Shown here one piece after another: positions 5,536 to 5,803 of a stretch of DNA of 5,803 nucleotides (within the stretch, counting starts at the first letter, position 1; each line of letters opens with the position of its first letter). The stretch comes from an uncultured Moraxella sp. Lineage in GTDB: Bacteria > Pseudomonadota > Gammaproteobacteria > Pseudomonadales > Moraxellaceae. The stretch covers positions 1-5,803 of the forward strand of contig CALAPG010000251.1 in NCBI GenBank assembly GCA_937889485.1, in the 5' to 3' direction. The position numbers and the translations under genes were made by a program. The notes under the pieces were generated by a model, which made no database searches, was not told the DNA's origin, and worked only from the letters and a program-made list of their open reading frames with translations.

Positions 5536-5803
5536 ATGACACCCGTATATATCACGTTTGCTTTATATTTGATTTTGGTATTAGGAATCGGGTTTGCCGC
5601 CTATTTTGCCACGCGAAACTTTGATGATTATATCTTGGGCGGGCGCAGTCTGGGGAGTTTTGTGACGGCCATGTCTGCAGGGGCATCTGATATGTCAGGT
5701 TGGCTGCTGATGGGGCTACCTGGCGCCATTTATGTGTCGGGTTTAAGTGAGTCTTGGATTGCCATTGGGCTTGTGGTTGGTGCGTATTTTAACTGGCTGT
5801 TGG
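5536..5803 (+). CDS. putP: sodium/proline symporter PutP (N-terminal part, cut by window end)
   Basis: PutP is an inner-membrane sodium:solute symporter (SSS family) that imports proline using the sodium gradient. Only the first 89 codons are present; the frame is open to the last base. AGGAG (5524-5528) lies 7 nt before the ATG, an ideal ribosome binding site. Residues 4-24 form the first hydrophobic helix. They are followed by the PutP signature [14 protein letters not shown] (27-40), nearly identical to E. coli PutP ([14 protein letters not shown]). Next comes [18 protein letters not shown] (47-64). This includes Asp52, equivalent to E. coli Asp55 needed for sodium binding, with Ala50 and Met53 matching the sodium-site residues Ala53 and Met56. 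[17 protein letters not shown] (71-87) matches the third segment. The closeness to PutP over these motifs favours proline over other SSS substrates such as pantothenate. Whether putA follows cannot be seen. Confidence 0.95.
   Translation, partial: MTPVYITFALYLILVLGIGFAAYFATRNFDDYILGGRSLGSFVTAMSAGASDMSGWLLMGLPGAIYVSGLSESWIAIGLVVGAYFNWLL

Noticed and set aside
1..5803. Search for CRISPR arrays, insertion-sequence ends, tRNA or rRNA genes and phage genes
   Set aside because: No regularly spaced repeats, transposase-like frames, cloverleaf or rRNA-like sequence were seen; the window reads as core chromosome.

Overview
The window looks like ordinary chromosome from a gammaproteobacterium of moderate-to-low GC. 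The IspH, HtpG, TrmB and PutP proteins all align by eye with their Escherichia coli counterparts across their catalytic motifs. AT-rich spacers and a DUF2628 protein with a type IV pilin-like tail point to Moraxellaceae (Moraxella or Psychrobacter type). That placement is inferred from protein style and composition, not from a search. I see no insertion sequence, prophage gene, tRNA, rRNA or CRISPR array.

Layout. Positions 1-191 are an AT-rich leader without a gene, holding a 13-bp hairpin and a possible -10 box. ispH (192-1160, +) makes the last enzyme of the MEP isoprenoid pathway. A 283-nt spacer follows (1161-1443) that is unusually rich in inverted repeats and carries the likely htpG promoters, including a sigma-32-like -35 element. 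htpG (1444-3372, +) encodes bacterial Hsp90. A compact bidirectional terminator (3404-3435) separates it from a convergent minus-strand gene (3434-4381) for a DUF2628 membrane protein. An 80-bp divergent promoter region leads to trmB (4462-5295, +), the tRNA m7G46 methyltransferase, which ends at a clear intrinsic terminator (5333-5364). After 171 nt of spacer with a plausible sigma-70 promoter, the proline/sodium symporter gene putP begins at 5536 and runs off the end of the window.

The five genes do not form an operon. Each is bounded by its own promoter-like or terminator-like sequence, and their functions (isoprenoid synthesis, chaperoning, tRNA modification, proline uptake) are unrelated.

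The most interesting item is the minus-strand gene. Its first ~135 residues look like a DUF2628 multi-pass membrane domain. Its last ~130 residues look like a type IV pilin: a hydrophobic helix running into an amphipathic helix, then a four-cysteine globular part ending in a pilin-type disulfide loop. It has no prepilin peptidase site. A second tier of interest is the RNA structure potential upstream of htpG: interleaved complementary arms, a leader hairpin, and a U-tract facing the ribosome binding site.
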